From Paguma larvata (taxonomy: Eukaryota; Chordata; Mammalia; Carnivora; Viverridae), in NCBI GenBank assembly GCA_030068075.1, contig CM057841.1, positions 46,603,030-46,667,029 on the forward strand: a stretch of 64,000 bases of DNA. Direction: 5' to 3'. Of the stretch, positions 22,926 through 36,383 are shown one piece after another. Within the stretch, counting starts at the first letter, position 1. Every line of letters starts with the position of its first letter. A program made the translations under genes and the position numbers. The notes under the pieces are model-generated. The model was not told the DNA's origin. It saw nothing but the letters and a program-made list of their open reading frames with translations, and made no database searches.

Positions 22926-25239
22926 TCTGGAGCGTCACCCGGCCTCACTGAGACCTGCAAGATCAGCAAGACACGGAGGCAAGTGTTGGTACCAAGGGAG
23001 CAGGAGGTAGCCAGTTGCTGTTTCTTCACTGACCCCCACCTCTCCTGGCCTCCTCGAGGAGGGAGTCCTTTGCTGAGGTCTGCTCTCCCAGGGAACATAG
23101 AGAGGTCCTGGGGAATTGGTAGGAGACCCCTCTCAATACAGACCAGTGCAGGGAGCCCAGAGGTGGACCAGACTCTGCCTCTCCTTTGAGGAGCTCTGGC
23201 TAATGAAACAAAGGGGCTCCAGGGACGGAGCACATGGGATAGATGCTGAGGGTGGAGCCAGGACAAAGGAAGGTCAGAGCAAGCCCTTCAATGCCCAAAT
23301 GGGGGTGGAGATTTTAAGGAGGAGCTAACCATATCACTCTCCCCACATCTTTTCATTTAATCCTCTCAACAACCTATTCTTCCCACTTTGCAGGTCAGAA
23401 ATTACAGATGTCTGTGTGAAGTGTCTTCTATTACAGGCCTTAGTCCCATCAACATTGTCCCAGGGCTATACTGAGAGGCGGAGGAAGACCCAGTGATAGT
23501 GGGGGGAGATGGCTCCTCAAGTCTCCACTTGCAATAAAACAGCAAGTGATCCTCCGGTTCAGTCTTAAGCGAGTTTACTTCTTTGAGCACAGGTAACATC
23601 TATTCATTTCTTCATGACAGGGTTACCCATACTCACTTCAGAGCTGGGCACATGAATTCAAAGGATCAGAGAGTAATACTGAGGGGTGCCGGGAAGCTGT
23701 CATCTCTTCACACACCCCCATCCCAGCACTGCCTTCGTTGGAACAGGCTGCCCTTCTCTGGTCTGAGGGGGGAAGGGACTCTCCCTCCCAGCTATAGACA
23801 TCACAGCTCCAAGAGTTGCTAGAAGGAAAACTCAAGCCCCAGATGAGAGCCACTCTGGCTTTGTTAGGCCCCTCCCAGATAGGAAGCCCATATCTCATCG
23901 ATACCAGGATAGCATACTTATATGTTGTTCTGCAGTTGTGCCTGACTACCTCTCCATCTCCTGACAACAGGACTCTGAACCAAAGCAGTGAGGAGCTGTT
24001 GTTCGAACCCGGCAGACAACCATTAACAGTGGTGGGATCTGATGCAAGTCATTGCCCTAAAAAGGGCCTCAGTTTCCACCTCTGTAAGGGGGTGGAAACC
24101 TGATGTTGCGATGTTGCCAGTGGTTGTGAAGCCTCACCAAGGGAACCTGCTAGTTCGCTCCAGTCCCTATGACCTCCCCCAAGGCCAGAGGAGCCAGCTG
24201 GGATAGAAAATGTAGAGGGGCAGTAGTTTATTCCCAATCTAGCCAATCTCCCAGCCTATGACCAATACTTCAGCCAATGAGGGGCCAGGAAGATGAGCCA
24301 GCTTTATTTTAGGTCCCATAGGAGGTGGTGGCACTAAAAATAGGAGCTCAGTGCTGAGATGACTAAGAAATGTCCAGGAAAAGTCTAAAACAAGCAGAAG
24401 AGAAAGCCTGGACCCAGGCACGCCTGCTACACAGGAACACAAGGTGTGTCCCAGTTTATACTCTGCCAAGAAACAAATCAACGTGTGGGAAAAAGCATAG
24501 TCTCAGCTGCTGTCATGGTCACATTTCCAAGGGGTCAGACTATAGCTACACCGCTCCCCCACCTCGGCTGCATCTCCAATCTCTGCCCCTTCCACCCTAG
24601 TATTCACTATGTTTGGCTCATTCACTGTGGCCCAGACCCACGGTATCTTACCTCAAGATGCCTTGCCCAGCCCCCAAGAGCTCTGGGGCAGAGGGAAAGC
24701 TAGAAGAATGGATAAGGGCCATCTCTCCCTCTGTCCTCAGCAAGGTAGGGCAGCCTTGGGAGGTCTTGGAGAAAGAGTATGCCAATCAGAAGAAAAAGCA
24801 TAAGCAAGTGTCTGGGTACAAGAAAAGAGATAAGGGCAGGAAACGGGAAAGCTGGAGAAAGAAGGTAAGGGAAAATAAGGCTAAATAAAAGCTGACCCAA
24901 AGACAAGAAAAGTTGTGCCATGTGGTAGGACAGTGATGCAGAGGAAGTATGGGGGTGTTTTTCCTTTTTCAAGATTGTTCTTAAGGCATGTTAACTTGCC
25001 AATACAAAAACTACTTGGCAGAAGTAGTGGTGGAGTGAAGAACGTGGAGGGATAAAGGGACAGAAAGGCACTTTGGTCCAGTGGGGCAGGGCAGGGCAAA
25101 GTGAAGTTTACCTAAGGAATCAGACTGCTTGGGGGCACCAGAAAGCGTGAGAAGGAACCTTCAAAACTATGTAGATTGGGGCCTTTTCCAAGTAGGGTCC
25201 CTGAAGCCAATACCAACCTTGTTTGTGGCCTGTTTGACC

Positions 25240-25400
25240 CTGATGTGTTTATTTCCATGTACTGATCACGACAGCCATGTGGTCAGATTCCACTGTCATC
25301 CCACTTTACAGGTGGGAAAACTGAGGTTTAGTGATCTGTCTTGCCCCAAGTCCATCTAGTACATCAGGGCTGATACTGAGTCCTCTGGTCAAAGTCACTG
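25240..25400 (-). repeat. MIR remnant
   Basis: 'cccactttacaggtgggaaa' then 'actgaggtttagtgatct' is the reversed MIR core. A weaker MIR-like piece lies at 23335-23400. Confidence 0.65.
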
Positions 25401-26589
25401 TCTTTCTCCTAAATTTGAGCCCCTGAGCTCTAAACCACAAAGCTGGCCATGTCTCTTCTGTACAACAGTCTGACCTTTGGATTAAATCCTGACACTCCAC
25501 AGGTATCCATCCATACCTGTCCCTGTCTCCCTGGCATTCTCTCCTACCTCCATCCAGCTTACACAAAAACAGAACAGAACTCACTCAGTGCTTGCTCCCT
25601 GTTTTTTGCCCCACCTTCACCCCATGAGTTCCCCTGCTGGGACGTCCTCCCTCCTCTCATCTGCCTGGTCAGTTCCTACTCTTCCCTCAATTCGATCTGT
25701 TTGGGTCCTCCTTCCCAGACTCAAATGTTGACCCCAATCCCATGTGCAAAACCATATTAACACAGCCAGGGCCCACTCCTCTGCCTAAACATTGTGGCTC
25801 TGGGCTGGGAGGGTTCCAGTGTGGTTCTTGCCACACCCACTCCATCCCACCCCAATCCCTCAGCACAGAGGGTGGCTCAGCAAACTACAGGATTTACAGT
25901 TTGACTCCAGATCTCCCACAAAGCTTTCGACTCATAGCTGGGAGGCAGCATTCCTGCATCCAAAAAAGAAGCAGGGAGCAAAGTCCCCCCCTCCCATCCC
26001 CACGCAACACAGGGATGAGTCTGGGCCAGGCTGGGAGGATGTTCCCCAGGATGGCCAGCAAGCCCTGACCTTGATTCCAATACATATACGGCAAAAAGAA
26101 CAGTCTAAAAAGAAAAATGCCAAGGCTCAGAAACAGCCTCATATCAGGTTGGGGACTGACCTTCATGACGGCTTCTCCTATAGTTCTTCCAAGAGGACCG
26201 CTGACCACGCCATCTCCTGCTTCACCCCAACAGTCCGCAGGCCGAGTGAGGCCAGGCTCCTCGAGGAGCAGAAATGACCTCGATGACCTCTCGCCCACTG
26301 AGCATCAGCCTTCACTGACCTTTAGGTCTCTGTGGGTGCAAAGACCCTCTAAGAATGTCTCAAAAACTGTGACCCTCTCCCAATAAATTTGCACAGAGGT
26401 AGAGATGCCCCAGCCTTGTGAATAATTTCAGATTGTTCAGACTCCTTGTGGTTGTCAAAGATCCCAGGTTAAAACCTTTTGCCCAAAAGACCCCATTAGA
26501 ACACAGAAAATTTTCATTTTTATCCTCAAATTCTGGGTCACTGTTTCTAGTAACAAAACTTAAATAGCAGTGTGCACCTGATAACGTCT

Positions 26590-26765
26590 CATTTTTATTA
26601 GTGTATTAGGTATAGAAATGTGCTAAGGGCTTTACATGCATTTGCTCCTAACATACTGTGACTCAACTTCCACATCAGAGATGAGCAAAATGAAGCTCAG
26701 AAAGGTTAGCTAACTTGTTCAAAGTCATGAGCCTAACGGATGGTGGAGCTAGATGGAACCAGGTT
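26590..26765 (-). repeat. MIR remnant
   Basis: 'gggctttacatgcattt', 'gagatgagcaaaatgaa' and 'agaaaggttagctaactt' follow the reversed MIR order. Confidence 0.75.
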
Positions 26766-27159
26766 TAGTGGACTCGAGAGCCAGGACTCCCTGAGACAAT
26801 AGGTCGGAGGCGAAAACGAGAAGACCACACCCGTGAGAGAGGTACTCCTGGGCACATAGGACTGAAGCCCTGACCTCTAACGCTGACTTTCTCATAGAGG
26901 GGCAAGACAGGCCCGAACCAGGGCTTCTGCCTCCAAACAAAGGTGCCAGGGAGATTTCCATACCAAACCCAAACAATAGGCGTTTTCATAGGGGATGATC
27001 TCATAGTTTTCCCAAATGTGCAAAGTCACAGCCCAGTTCTACCATCTCGGCAAATCAGAGATAGATCCTGGCCTAGCTAGACCTGGGGCAGGGCTGAGGG
27101 CAGGAGAGTGATGGGGAAGAGGATGTTACAAACTCTAGACTGATATAGAGAAAGACCCA

Positions 27160-27745
27160 TGTTTGTCTTTTTTTGAGCGCCCAGCCCCGAGGCCTGCAGG
27201 GAATGCGAGCAGATACACCAACCTTCTAGTGGGATTCTTGAAATCAGCATCAACCATAGCCCTTACTCTCATACATCCTACGGCCCTCCAATGACTTCCC
27301 TTCCCATTCTCCACTGACAGTCTCAACCACTTAGCCTGCCTTCAAGGCCTCTGGGTGACCTGCCCTCCTGGCTGACCAACCTCATCTGCCACCCCCCCCC
27401 CCACTCCATAGCCGATCTGGGCATGTCCCTGTTTCTGGAACATGCTGAGCCTGTTCTCACCCAAGGGCTTTGCGACTGTTGATCCTTCTATCCAGATCAC
27501 TATTCTCCCTGGATCTTCATTTGTCTGGCTCCTTGTCACTTACGTGTCAGCTCAAATGTCACCTTCTCACAGATACCTTCTCTGTCCATTCAGTCTAAAG
27601 TAACTGCTCATTTACTCGTTTCACCATCTTGTATTGTTTTCTCGGCACTTATCACTGCATGAAATTGTCACACTCAACATATTTACGATCTGTCTCCCTC
27701 TATCTGGGCATCCCTGTCCCCATGGTGCCTGGCCCAGCTCTCCTT
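27160..27745 (+). repeat. L2 LINE 3'-end remnant
   Basis: The order 'ctccaatgacttccc', 'cagctcaaatgtcacctt', 'ataccttctctgtcc', 'ctgtctccctctatc' is typical of the L2 3' end. A C10 tract sits inside near 27392. Confidence 0.75.
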
Positions 27746-28739
27746 CTCTGGAGGAGAAGCAAATTCTGGGTGAACCCTGCTGAATTTAAGTGGCCAAGTG
27801 ACCCACCTACCCTCTCTCTGCACCTTTTGTCCAAGTTATCAGGAAACAAATCCTTTGCCATCTACCCAGTCATCTGCCTATCGGAGGGTTTGGCCCAACT
27901 CCCTCCTTTATTCCCAAAGTCCTGGTCACCTGAGGGGCAGCTGTGACTCAACAGCAAGCACACAACCACACCCTCAAAGCCCTGGCCTCTAGCCTACTCC
28001 TCTCCCTTGTTGTATGACCCTCTGACCTGCCTCCTCACCAGTAATTTGGGGATGTTAGGGGTAATCAACTGATGGCATAAAGCAAGACCCAGCTGCAAGG
28101 AGTCAGTCAGGTCCTAAGTGAACCCCGAGGTCAAGAAGGTGGTTACCTCAGCCTCCTGCAAGGATACCACACCATGGAGCAGCCTCAGTCCAGGACTGGC
28201 AACTGTCTAGTCCACCATCCTCTTGCCTGAAGTCTGGAGAGAAATCAGCCAAGGTCTAGTGCCTGAATAGCTGGCCAGGGCAGAACCCTTTCCTGGGGCA
28301 GACACCTGCGGCCTCCAGCACCCTAAGGGCCTTTTCCTCCTCTTCTGCCTAGAGGAGGGATCCAGAGCCTTCAGTCTGCCCTGGCCCGCCCAGAAGCTAA
28401 TTCTTGAAATCTGCATTCTGGTCTCTCTGCTCTGTACTTAACTCAGTCCCTAAGTAGCCTTCCTTTCCCACGTTACCCAGAGATTTCTGGGGACCCTGTC
28501 CTCGACAGCTCCCATCCATGAACTGAACCCCAGGCCATGAAATTGCTGGTCAGGTATATACGGACTTGACTCCCTGGTTGGGCCTGAAGCCCCTAAGTGA
28601 CCACCCCCATGATCTGCTACCACCATGCCCGGCCAATACTGCCATAACCCTGAGACTGAGGTGAGCAGAGGAATAAAGGGATGAATAGAGTCTTCGGGAT
28701 GCTGAATGGAATCCCTTCTTCTGTAAGCAAAACAGTTAC

Positions 28740-28860
28740 ATGTGTTCTCTCATTTGAGCTTCACAGCTGCAAAACTAGTATGATTACCATCATTTTATAG
28801 ATACAGAAACCAGGACTCCAAGAGGTTAAGAAAAACTTCAAGACTACGCATCGCCACTGG
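28740..28860 (-). repeat. MIR remnant
   Basis: 'tcatttgagcttcacagc', 'atcattttatagatacag' and 'ccaagaggttaag' match the reversed MIR core. Confidence 0.7.
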
Positions 28861-29231
28861 CATAACCAGCATTAAAATATCCACAAAATGGCTTGGACTG
28901 GAACAGCTGTGAGCCAATGTTGGGTAGCAGAAAGTGTAGAGGTAACAAATGAAGTGGTGAGGAATGGAGCCAAGGCCCTTTCTTGCCCTTTGAAATCAGC
29001 AAATTCCATCCCCCTCAAGACAGAAAGGCCCTGAGTGCATGCTCAACTGGTCCAAGTAGGACCACACCATAAGGAAAAGTGAGTACTTGCATCTGCCTGG
29101 GTCTAAAACCACCTCTGCGAGTGGAACCAGTGTCTCTACACACAGACATCACTCCAGGGGGCAGCAGTCTCTGCACTGGTGAGACCCAGTGGCTCTGAAG
29201 CATCAGAGGCTTTAAGAAACAAACATTCCAG

Positions 29232-29407
29232 GGGTGCCTGGGTGGCTCAGTCGGTTGAGCGTCCAACTTAAGCTCAGGTCATGACCTCAGAGTTCATGAG
29301 TTCGAGCCCCACATTGGGCTCTATGCTGTCAGTGTGGAGCCTGCTTTGGATCCTCTATTCCCTTCTCTCTCTCTCAAAAATAAATAAATGTTAAAAAAAA
29401 AAAAAAG
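29232..29407 (+). repeat. SINEC with perfect 16-bp target-site duplication
   Basis: GAAACAAACATTCCAG repeats at 29216-29231 and 29408-29423. The CT-rich body is short compared with neighbours. Confidence 0.95.
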
Positions 29408-30800
29408 GAAACAAACATTCCAGAATTTCCTCACTTTACTGAAGCAAACAGCCCTGAGTTCCCAGGCACTACAAATATACCACTCTCATGAGGGGGAGGT
29501 TCTCCTCAAGGGTAGGCTCCTCTCTAGTCTGGGGACTTAGGGAGTTGGCACAGAGCAGGTACCAGCAACATGTAAGGAGTAAGCCCAGTGCAGTAAAAGA
29601 AAGCCATAGCAGGTCACCTGGTGGTGGGAGACCCAGGATCAGTGAGCAGGGCCACCCCCCAGCCCTCTAGTGCTCTTCCCTGGCCACTAAGACACTTCCA
29701 CAGTCACAGCCAGACCTGCACAAAGGATCCTTCCCAGGAAGACACATTCCTGGGATGAGAAGGGAGATGATGCCACACAAACCTGGGGCTCAGGATGCTG
29801 ACCAAAACGATCATATCGTGTGGGCCTGGAAGTCACTCCAGGGATAACCACACACTACTGCCTTCCTCAGGGAGCGATTCAGGAATTCTTGTCACGTATG
29901 GTCAAAGCAAGAAAGTCTCAGAGCCGGGGCAGGGGTAGCCAGTTTAAATCCAACCTCAAATATACAAATGTTCTCAGAGGGCCCCTGAGCAAAAATTGAA
30001 TTAGAAAAAAAAATTAGAATATCTCCATGAGGAGGTTCAGCTCTACCCCTGCCCTTTAGAAATCCTGCTCAACTTTCAATGTCCAACCTGCAGAAGGTTT
30101 TTGGATCTACTCCCCGCTCTCCAAAAGGACTATTTCCTTTCATCTCTGGGGGTGGTCAGCTCTGTGTCTCACTCTGGGCAGATGTCCTCATGGGTACCAT
30201 TCCAGGAGCACTAGGAACGTGAATAAAAGTGACCTGAGAGGGTCTCACTGAAAGGGGCAGAAGCCACAGACCCAGGCTCCAGTCAGGGAATGGGAAGACC
30301 ACAAAACGCTGGTGAGAGTCCCAGACACTGGGAGAATACCAGCAGAGACCCCTGGAACAGAGAGACAGAGAAGCAGGCTGTAGAAGACGGCAGCTAGACT
30401 CAACAGCCACAGCAATCGGGGGTGGTGACAGTATTGCTCAAGGGACCCCAGACCTTCTGTGCCCAACAGCAGAAGAATGCCTTGCTCTACAGTTTCTGCT
30501 TGAAGCGGAGAAGACACTGGGCTCACTAACAGCCTTTCTTCATTGGTGCTCTAATCATTGCAATGCCCCTGCTTCTGTGCAGGGCCAAGAGACCCTAAGT
30601 ATGTAACAGTAACTTTGCCTCCTTTCCCCAGCACTAGGACTAGGTAGGACTCATTTTGCTTCCTTTAGTTTCAGCTCAGAGTCTACTACACAAAAAGGGC
30701 CAGGATGGTTGCTGAATAACACTAATCTTTGGTGAGAAAGAAAAAAAATTCCAAGCAAGATACTAACGTTCCAGTAAGGAAAACCTAGAAATTTTTAAAC

Positions 30801-31008
30801 ATTTTTTTAATGTATATTTATTTTTGAGAGAGAGAGACAGAGTAGGAGCAGGGGAGGGGCAGAGAGAGAGGGATACACAGAATCTGAAGCAGGCTCCAGG
30901 CTCTGAGCTGTCAGCACAGAGCCTGACGCAGGGCTCGAACCCACAAACCATGAGATCATGATCTGAGCCGAAGTCGGATGCTTGACCGACAGAGCCACCC
31001 AGGCGCCC
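30801..31008 (-). repeat. SINEC, minus orientation
   Basis: The T tail comes first and the head ends 'cagagccacccaggcgccc'. Flanks 'gaaaacctagaaattttt' and 'gaaacctagaattttt' are a slightly diverged target duplication. Confidence 0.9.
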
Positions 31009-31084
31009 TGGGAAACCTAGAATTTTTAACATAAGGTGTCTTCTAGTTCTAAAATTAGACAGCAGAATAAAGTCTGACCTTTGT

Positions 31085-31250
31085 TCAGGTCACGATCTCA
31101 CAGTTAGTGGGTTTGAGACCCACGTCAGGCTCTGTGCTGACAGCCTGGAGCCTGAAGCCTGCTTCAGATTCTGTTTCTCCCTCTCTCTGCTCCTCTCCTG
31201 GTTGTACTTTCTCTCTTTCTCAAAAATAAACAATTAAAAAAAAAAAAAAA
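31085..31250 (+). repeat. SINEC, 5'-truncated
   Basis: It begins at 'tcaggtcacgatctcac' and ends in A14. It is followed 30 bp later by another SINE. Confidence 0.85.
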
Positions 31251-31282
31251 GTGAGATGTGTGGCTCAGAGAGGAGAGGTGCA

Positions 31283-31490
31283 GGGGCTCCTGGGTAGCTC
31301 AGCTGGCTAAGGATCCGATTCTTGCCATCAGTCTCAGGTCATGATCTTGCCAGTCATCAGATCGAGCCCCGTATCATGCTGAGAATGGAGCCTGCTTGAT
31401 TCTTTCTCTCCCTCTCTCTCTCTGCCCCTCCCCCTGCACACATGCATGCTCTTTCTCTCTCAAAATAAATAAAAACTTAAAAAGAAAAAA
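31283..31490 (+). repeat. SINEC, full length, diverged
   Basis: It starts GGGGCTCCTGGGTAGCTCAG. The flanks 'aggagaggtgca' and 'aggagaagtgca' are the probable target duplication. Confidence 0.85.
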
Positions 31491-33872
31491 CAGGAGAAGT
31501 GCACTCTATGTCACTAAAGGACTTAGTTTTGATTTGAGAACCTAGGCACCCTCCCACATGCTTATGCAGCCACAACTCAACTGCCTGACGCCAGACTCCA
31601 CTTCCAAGTCAGCCCTATGTGTATAGAAGGTGCAGACAGATTCTGGAGACTCTCAGGATTCTCCTCTTATCTCTGAGATACAGATAGCCTGCCAAGTTCC
31701 AGAAAGATCAAGGACTTCTGGGGGTCAGAATGCCTGGTAATGGCTAGTTGAGCCCAGACACGGAAGTTCCAGAAAACGTCTAGGATTGGAATGAGAAACC
31801 AGAATTCCTCCTACTACTGGGTAATCTTCGAGAAAGAACAGTATCTTTTTGACCTTGAAGAAAACTACTGTCGTCAAGTCACTTTGGGCCTTGGAATGTG
31901 CAAACTGAACCCTAATGATATACCTAACTCACGTGAAACCTGTGTCCTAGACAGAACCAATCCTGACAATCTACCAGAGGGTCTTGAAACAGCTGCTTCT
32001 AGTATTAAGAGATTCTATCACAGGGATCCTGTGTATGTCCTTTGGGCAGTCCCTCCTTGTTGCCCATGTCCACTAGCAAACCAGACCTCTCCTGAGCCTG
32101 CTGAGTGAACCTGACTTCCATGTGCTTATGGGCCAGCATGTGGACAAGGAGGTTTGAGTTCAGAGGGAAGGGAAGCCCTCCTTAGAAGATGAGGACAGAT
32201 CTTTTCTAGTCCTCCTTAATCAGGGAGAATAACTAGACAAAGCAATTCAACTGCAGGAAAGCTTACAAAGCTAGAGCCCAATGACCAGAAAAACATCACC
32301 TGGGGAAATACTCAAGGAAAAAAAAGAAAGTCCGGGGGTGGTGGCTTTCTGCATTATGGGCCTAACTCAACTTTCCTAAGAGATCTGCTTGCTGCTGAGG
32401 CCAGGCCTACAGAGACTTAGCTGCTTCTTTAATCCTCGCAAAAACTACAGCTCAGAAGCTGTACTGGGTTAGAGTAATCGAGGCTTGACAAGCTGTCTCT
32501 TCCCAAAATCCCATGGTCGTCTCCGGAATGGTCTCTTAATATATCATCATTCAATCAGAAATCCCTTTACAAAGTCTGTCAGAAGACTACTCTGAGGCTA
32601 GATACTCCTCCCAGGACTCAAGGGGGGTCACTGGATTCATCAGCGAAGGCAATTTCCCAAGGTTCAACCAGCCTCTTGCCTGTACACTGGTTACTCTACC
32701 TAGTGGGAAGTGAGCAAGCAGGTGAGGGAAGCCTGACTTTCTGCAACTTTCAACTGTAGTTCTCCCACTCAGGCTTCAGAAGAGCCCCAGAATCTGAACC
32801 TGAGTCCCACAGCCCAAGCGTGCCCACCGCCAAAGTCACTTCAAGCCCAGTCTCTTATTTGGCACTGGGCTTATGGACTTCAGGCCTGGATCCTAGTTTC
32901 CCCTCCATTAAACCCTGCCTATCACCATCAATCTTAGGGAATCGTTCTTCTCTGTGGGAGAAGGGCAAGTGACTAGAAGGGCAGATGTAAGGATTCGAAA
33001 GCACCAGGCAAGTGCTGGGGGCTCTCATATCCAACCTCACCTTCTTGGCTTCTTCCTCCCCTCCTCCACTAACACCGCCGGCCAACCCACCCACAGCTGG
33101 GGCCTGGTCACTGAAAGAAGGGCGGTGTCTGAGCCTACCAGTCCAGAGCCGCTTCAACGCATCAGGCCAGATCCTCCAAGGCTGGAGGAGGGTGAAGTCC
33201 CATGTGGAACCTCCTCTCGCTGCAGATTGCCTGACCCTACTCTCCACGAAGGAACCTACGTATGAGTTCTACAGAGTGGGAATTAGGTTTTGTGCACTCC
33301 AACCGGCAGACAAGCAGGGGAGTGTTCACCTATATTCTAGCCTTGCTATGATCGGGAACCGGATGAAAGTCCTAATCCCGGGCTGCGGTAGGAAAACGCC
33401 CTTACCCAATGCTGACTCCGGAGCGGGCCGGGTGGCGCTTGCCCATCCCCGGATTCTTCGCTGGCGGGTGGCAGGACGTGGGGCTGGGGTCGTCCCGCTA
33501 GCCTGCCTGCAGAACTTGCGGGACTCGGGCCGGCCGGGCTAGGCCAGACGGGGCGGGGCCCGGAGAGCCCCATCCGGGTGGTCTGGACCAGAGGAAAAAA
33601 AAGGCCTGGCCACAGCACAGTCCGCTGCACCCGCTATAGGCACCACACTGCCGGAGAGGCGCCTGGCTGTCTCTGTGCTCCCCCCCGGCCGCCGCCTCAG
33701 AGGACCGGCGGGAGGCGGAGCCGCGCGCGACACATGGCCCCGTCCCCGCGCGGCTTTCGGCCGCCGGTGGGGGTGGGGGGCGCCCGGAGACTGGCAGCCG
33801 AGGCTCCAGGCGGCCCAGAGCGCGGCTCCAGCGGCCTAGCCCCCGCCCCGGCGCGCTAGCCCCGACACTCAC

Positions 33873-33965
33873 CCGAGGGGCTGGCACGATGGCGGCAGCG
33901 GCGGCAGCGGCGGCAACCCAGCGCGGTCTGCGACCGACTGTCCCTTCCCCCCTGCCTTCCCTTGC
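33873..33965 (-). other. NUTF2: NUTF2 non-coding exon 1 (5' end approximate)
   Basis: The minus strand reads CCAGCCCCTCGG|GTGAGTG, a strong donor, right after a GCC-rich leader. It is the only strong donor in the CpG island on this strand. The 5' boundary is a guess. Confidence 0.6.
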
Positions 33966-33974
33966 CACCCCGCT

Positions 33975-33993
33975 GCACTCTGGGAAACGTAGT
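33975..33993 (-). promoter_or_regulatory. THAP11/ZNF143-type promoter element
   Basis: The minus strand reads ACTACGTTTCCCAGAGTGC, 16 of 19 matches to ACTACAATTCCCAGAATGC, about 100 bp from the NUTF2 exon 1 donor. Confidence 0.65.
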
Positions 33994-34033
33994 TCCTCCG
34001 ACGTCCTTTCTGGCATAGGTGCGCCAGGAGAAA

Positions 34034-34052
34034 ACTACAGTTCCCGGTGTGC
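34034..34052 (+). promoter_or_regulatory. THAP11/ZNF143-type promoter element
   Basis: ACTACAGTTCCCGGTGTGC, 15 of 19 matches, on the opposite strand to the element at 33975. Confidence 0.6.
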
Positions 34053-34259
34053 TGTGCGCCGGCGGCTAGACACGGCCCCCAGCGCGGGAGGTGAGGCTAA
34101 ACCAGGGAGGGAGGCTGCCAGGGCGAGCCCCTGAGAATTGTGGTCTAGCGGAAGCCTCTGGAACACCCGAGGTTGGCGCCAGGCAAGGGTCAGGGCTCAG
34201 TTGTCGCCAGGTCCCAGCTGGCCTGGCCCCGCCCAGGTTGCGCGGTCTTTTGGAGTGGG

Positions 34260-36380
34260 CCCCGCCTCCGTGAAAACCTGGTCAGGCCCCAAGCAAGCTC
34301 AGCCGCCCCTCTCTGGGCCCCTGAGCTGTTTCCGCTCCCGAACTCCTCTCCTCTTTGGGGCTGTGGCCACCCCTTCGACTCTTCGGAGCGGTTCTCTAAA
34401 GCTAGCCAGGGCGGAACCCATAGCTTCTGCTGTCCCAACATTCATGCGCCCAGCCCGGCCCAAAGCTGATTTCGAGCAGTCGAGGCTTTTTCTTGAGCTG
34501 AAGACTCAAATGTTCAACTGGGGCTCAGCTGGAGACAAAGAGTAATCTTGTGCAGTTGGGGTCTCCAAAACATAACCATAAGGTGGTTTTATTGTTATTC
34601 GTTCGATTTTATTTTTCATCAGGCAGGGCCCCTAAGAGTTTCATTTTTATTAACGAGAAAAGAACTGGCCCATCCAAACCTTCCCTGTGATTTAAGTGAT
34701 CAGATTGTCAAGAATCTCTTTTCCACCCATTGCCCTTTCATTACTTATTTTTGTAGTTTCCTGGGCAATGCAAACATTTAAGGTAAGGCCTGTTTCTAAG
34801 TCAGAGCTGTTGGGTAAATGCCGTGCAGCTAACCCAGGTGAACCACAGGTAAGGAAAATATTCTCCTGGCAGCTCCATGCCTTCCCTCCTGGTGAGATCT
34901 CAGTATTCCTGTTCTGTAAATTCTGCACCTTCACAGGACACACACACATTCGCTTGGTGGGGATGGCTGGTAAAATCAGGCGGAGCTTCTCTTTATTAAA
35001 TCCCAGGTCTGTACTACTTTGCCTGACTAGATGCTTATTACTTATCCAGTGAAAACTCTGCATTGTCCTCCCTGTGCGCTTCTGGGGCCTCCCTTGTTCT
35101 GAGCGGCCATGCGCCCTCCCCCAAGAAGCTAAAACACTGGATAGGGTGTGTGCACATAATCTCCAGACACCACAGTCCTGGCCAGAGCCTGGCCGTCACC
35201 TATCCTGGGAGTGCTGCTGAGAAGTCCAAGTGAGCCAAAGTAGAAACAGTGTTAAGTCCCTTCAACAAACAGGAGCTAGGATACACTAAAGAACAGAGAC
35301 TGAGCCTAGGAAAGCTCTCACTCCTAGTGGAGAGTGGGGACATGTGAGACCGGTTCAGTAGCTGTGCATGAAGGTGAATGCTGTGCTTCCACCACCTTAT
35401 TTATGATTAGCTGGAACTAACCCTAGGAAGGCAGAGAACCAGTCCCTGCCCCAGCCAGGCACCTGCACAACCTATATTCCACCCCTCCTCCCCGCCAGAG
35501 ACTTGTTTTATTTCTCAAGTCAGTGCCAAGGAGCCAAGAGGAGAGCAGAGACTAGAGAAACATTTGTCACTGCAGTTCACAGATAAACGGAAGTCTCCAG
35601 GGAAGTGGCTTTTTCCAAAGTAACAGAGAAGGGGGTCATGTTTTATGGAGCCCAAGAAGTGTCCATTTGTGCCCAAATACCCACAGTAAATAGGTCTAGC
35701 TTTAAAGATATTTGCCTTTCCCTATTCGCTTTGAGCTAAATTACTGGGACCTAAAGATAAAAACATCACCTCACCTCTATAATCTCCAATCTGAAGAATA
35801 AAAACAACCAAGAAAATGAATCAAGGGGTCACAAATCCCAACTCCTCCACACTGAAAGCATACCAAGGCCAAGGTATCTGTACAAGAGTTCTTACCCCTG
35901 CAAGAGCCATGGCTGGCTCCACCTGTGGTCTTCACTGATTTAAGTAACTGCAAACCCAAGTGTGCCAGATGCTGTACTAAGCCTAAGGGGTAAAACGGTG
36001 AGTGAAATTCAACTCCAGCTTAAAATCATGAAGAATTCAAAACCCTCAAGAGAAGTGAGCAGTCACAATCGACTTAGTTCTCAGTTGCTCCTTCTCCTAA
36101 TCCACTGACACGCTGGGACCATTTGGTGCAGTTTCCAAACTCTCTGTGGAGTGAGCTGGGCCAGGAAATCTGTGAGAACCTTATGAGGCCAGGGTCCATG
36201 TGCTCAGTGCCCTTTTATGGAGAAACATGGCCAATGAAGCATTTCTACTCTCAGGATCAGCCTGGTCCTTGAGACGTAGGGTAGAGGCCTGTTGGGAGGC
36301 CCATTTCCCCATGTTTCAGGAATACTTAAATGAATCTTTATCAAAATAAAATGGCGAAACCCAAATTAAAACCTTACTTT
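34260..36380. other. Intergenic stretch between the NUTF2 promoter and the THAP11 3' end
   Basis: No exon or young SINE is recognisable. Overlapping frames of about 120 codons on both strands at 34692-35063 do not resemble a known protein. Nothing else stands out. Confidence 0.6.
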
Positions 36381-36383
36381 CTG

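Larger units (their letters stand above)
22955..33872 (-). other. NUTF2: NUTF2 intron 1
   Basis: Bounded by a GTGAGTG donor at 33866-33872 and a TTGCAG acceptor at 22955-22960 (minus strand). It contains several MIR and L2 fossils, four SINEs (29.2-31.5 kb) and no conserved coding exon that I recognise. One 105-codon plus-strand open frame at 31791-32108 remains unexplained. Confidence 0.8.
33360..34260. promoter_or_regulatory. NUTF2 CpG island and possible divergent promoter
   Basis: CpG-rich stretch around the NUTF2 first exon. Minus strand: non-coding exon from 33873 with a GTGAGTG donor. Plus strand: a GGGAG|GTGAGG donor near 34090 could end a non-coding exon of a divergent transcript. 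Two ACTAC...CCC elements sit at 33975-33993 (minus) and 34034-34052 (plus). Confidence 0.7.

Noticed and set aside
34692..35063. Overlapping 118- and 123-codon frames on both strands
   Set aside because: Mirror frames in unique intergenic sequence with no recognisable domain; likely chance.
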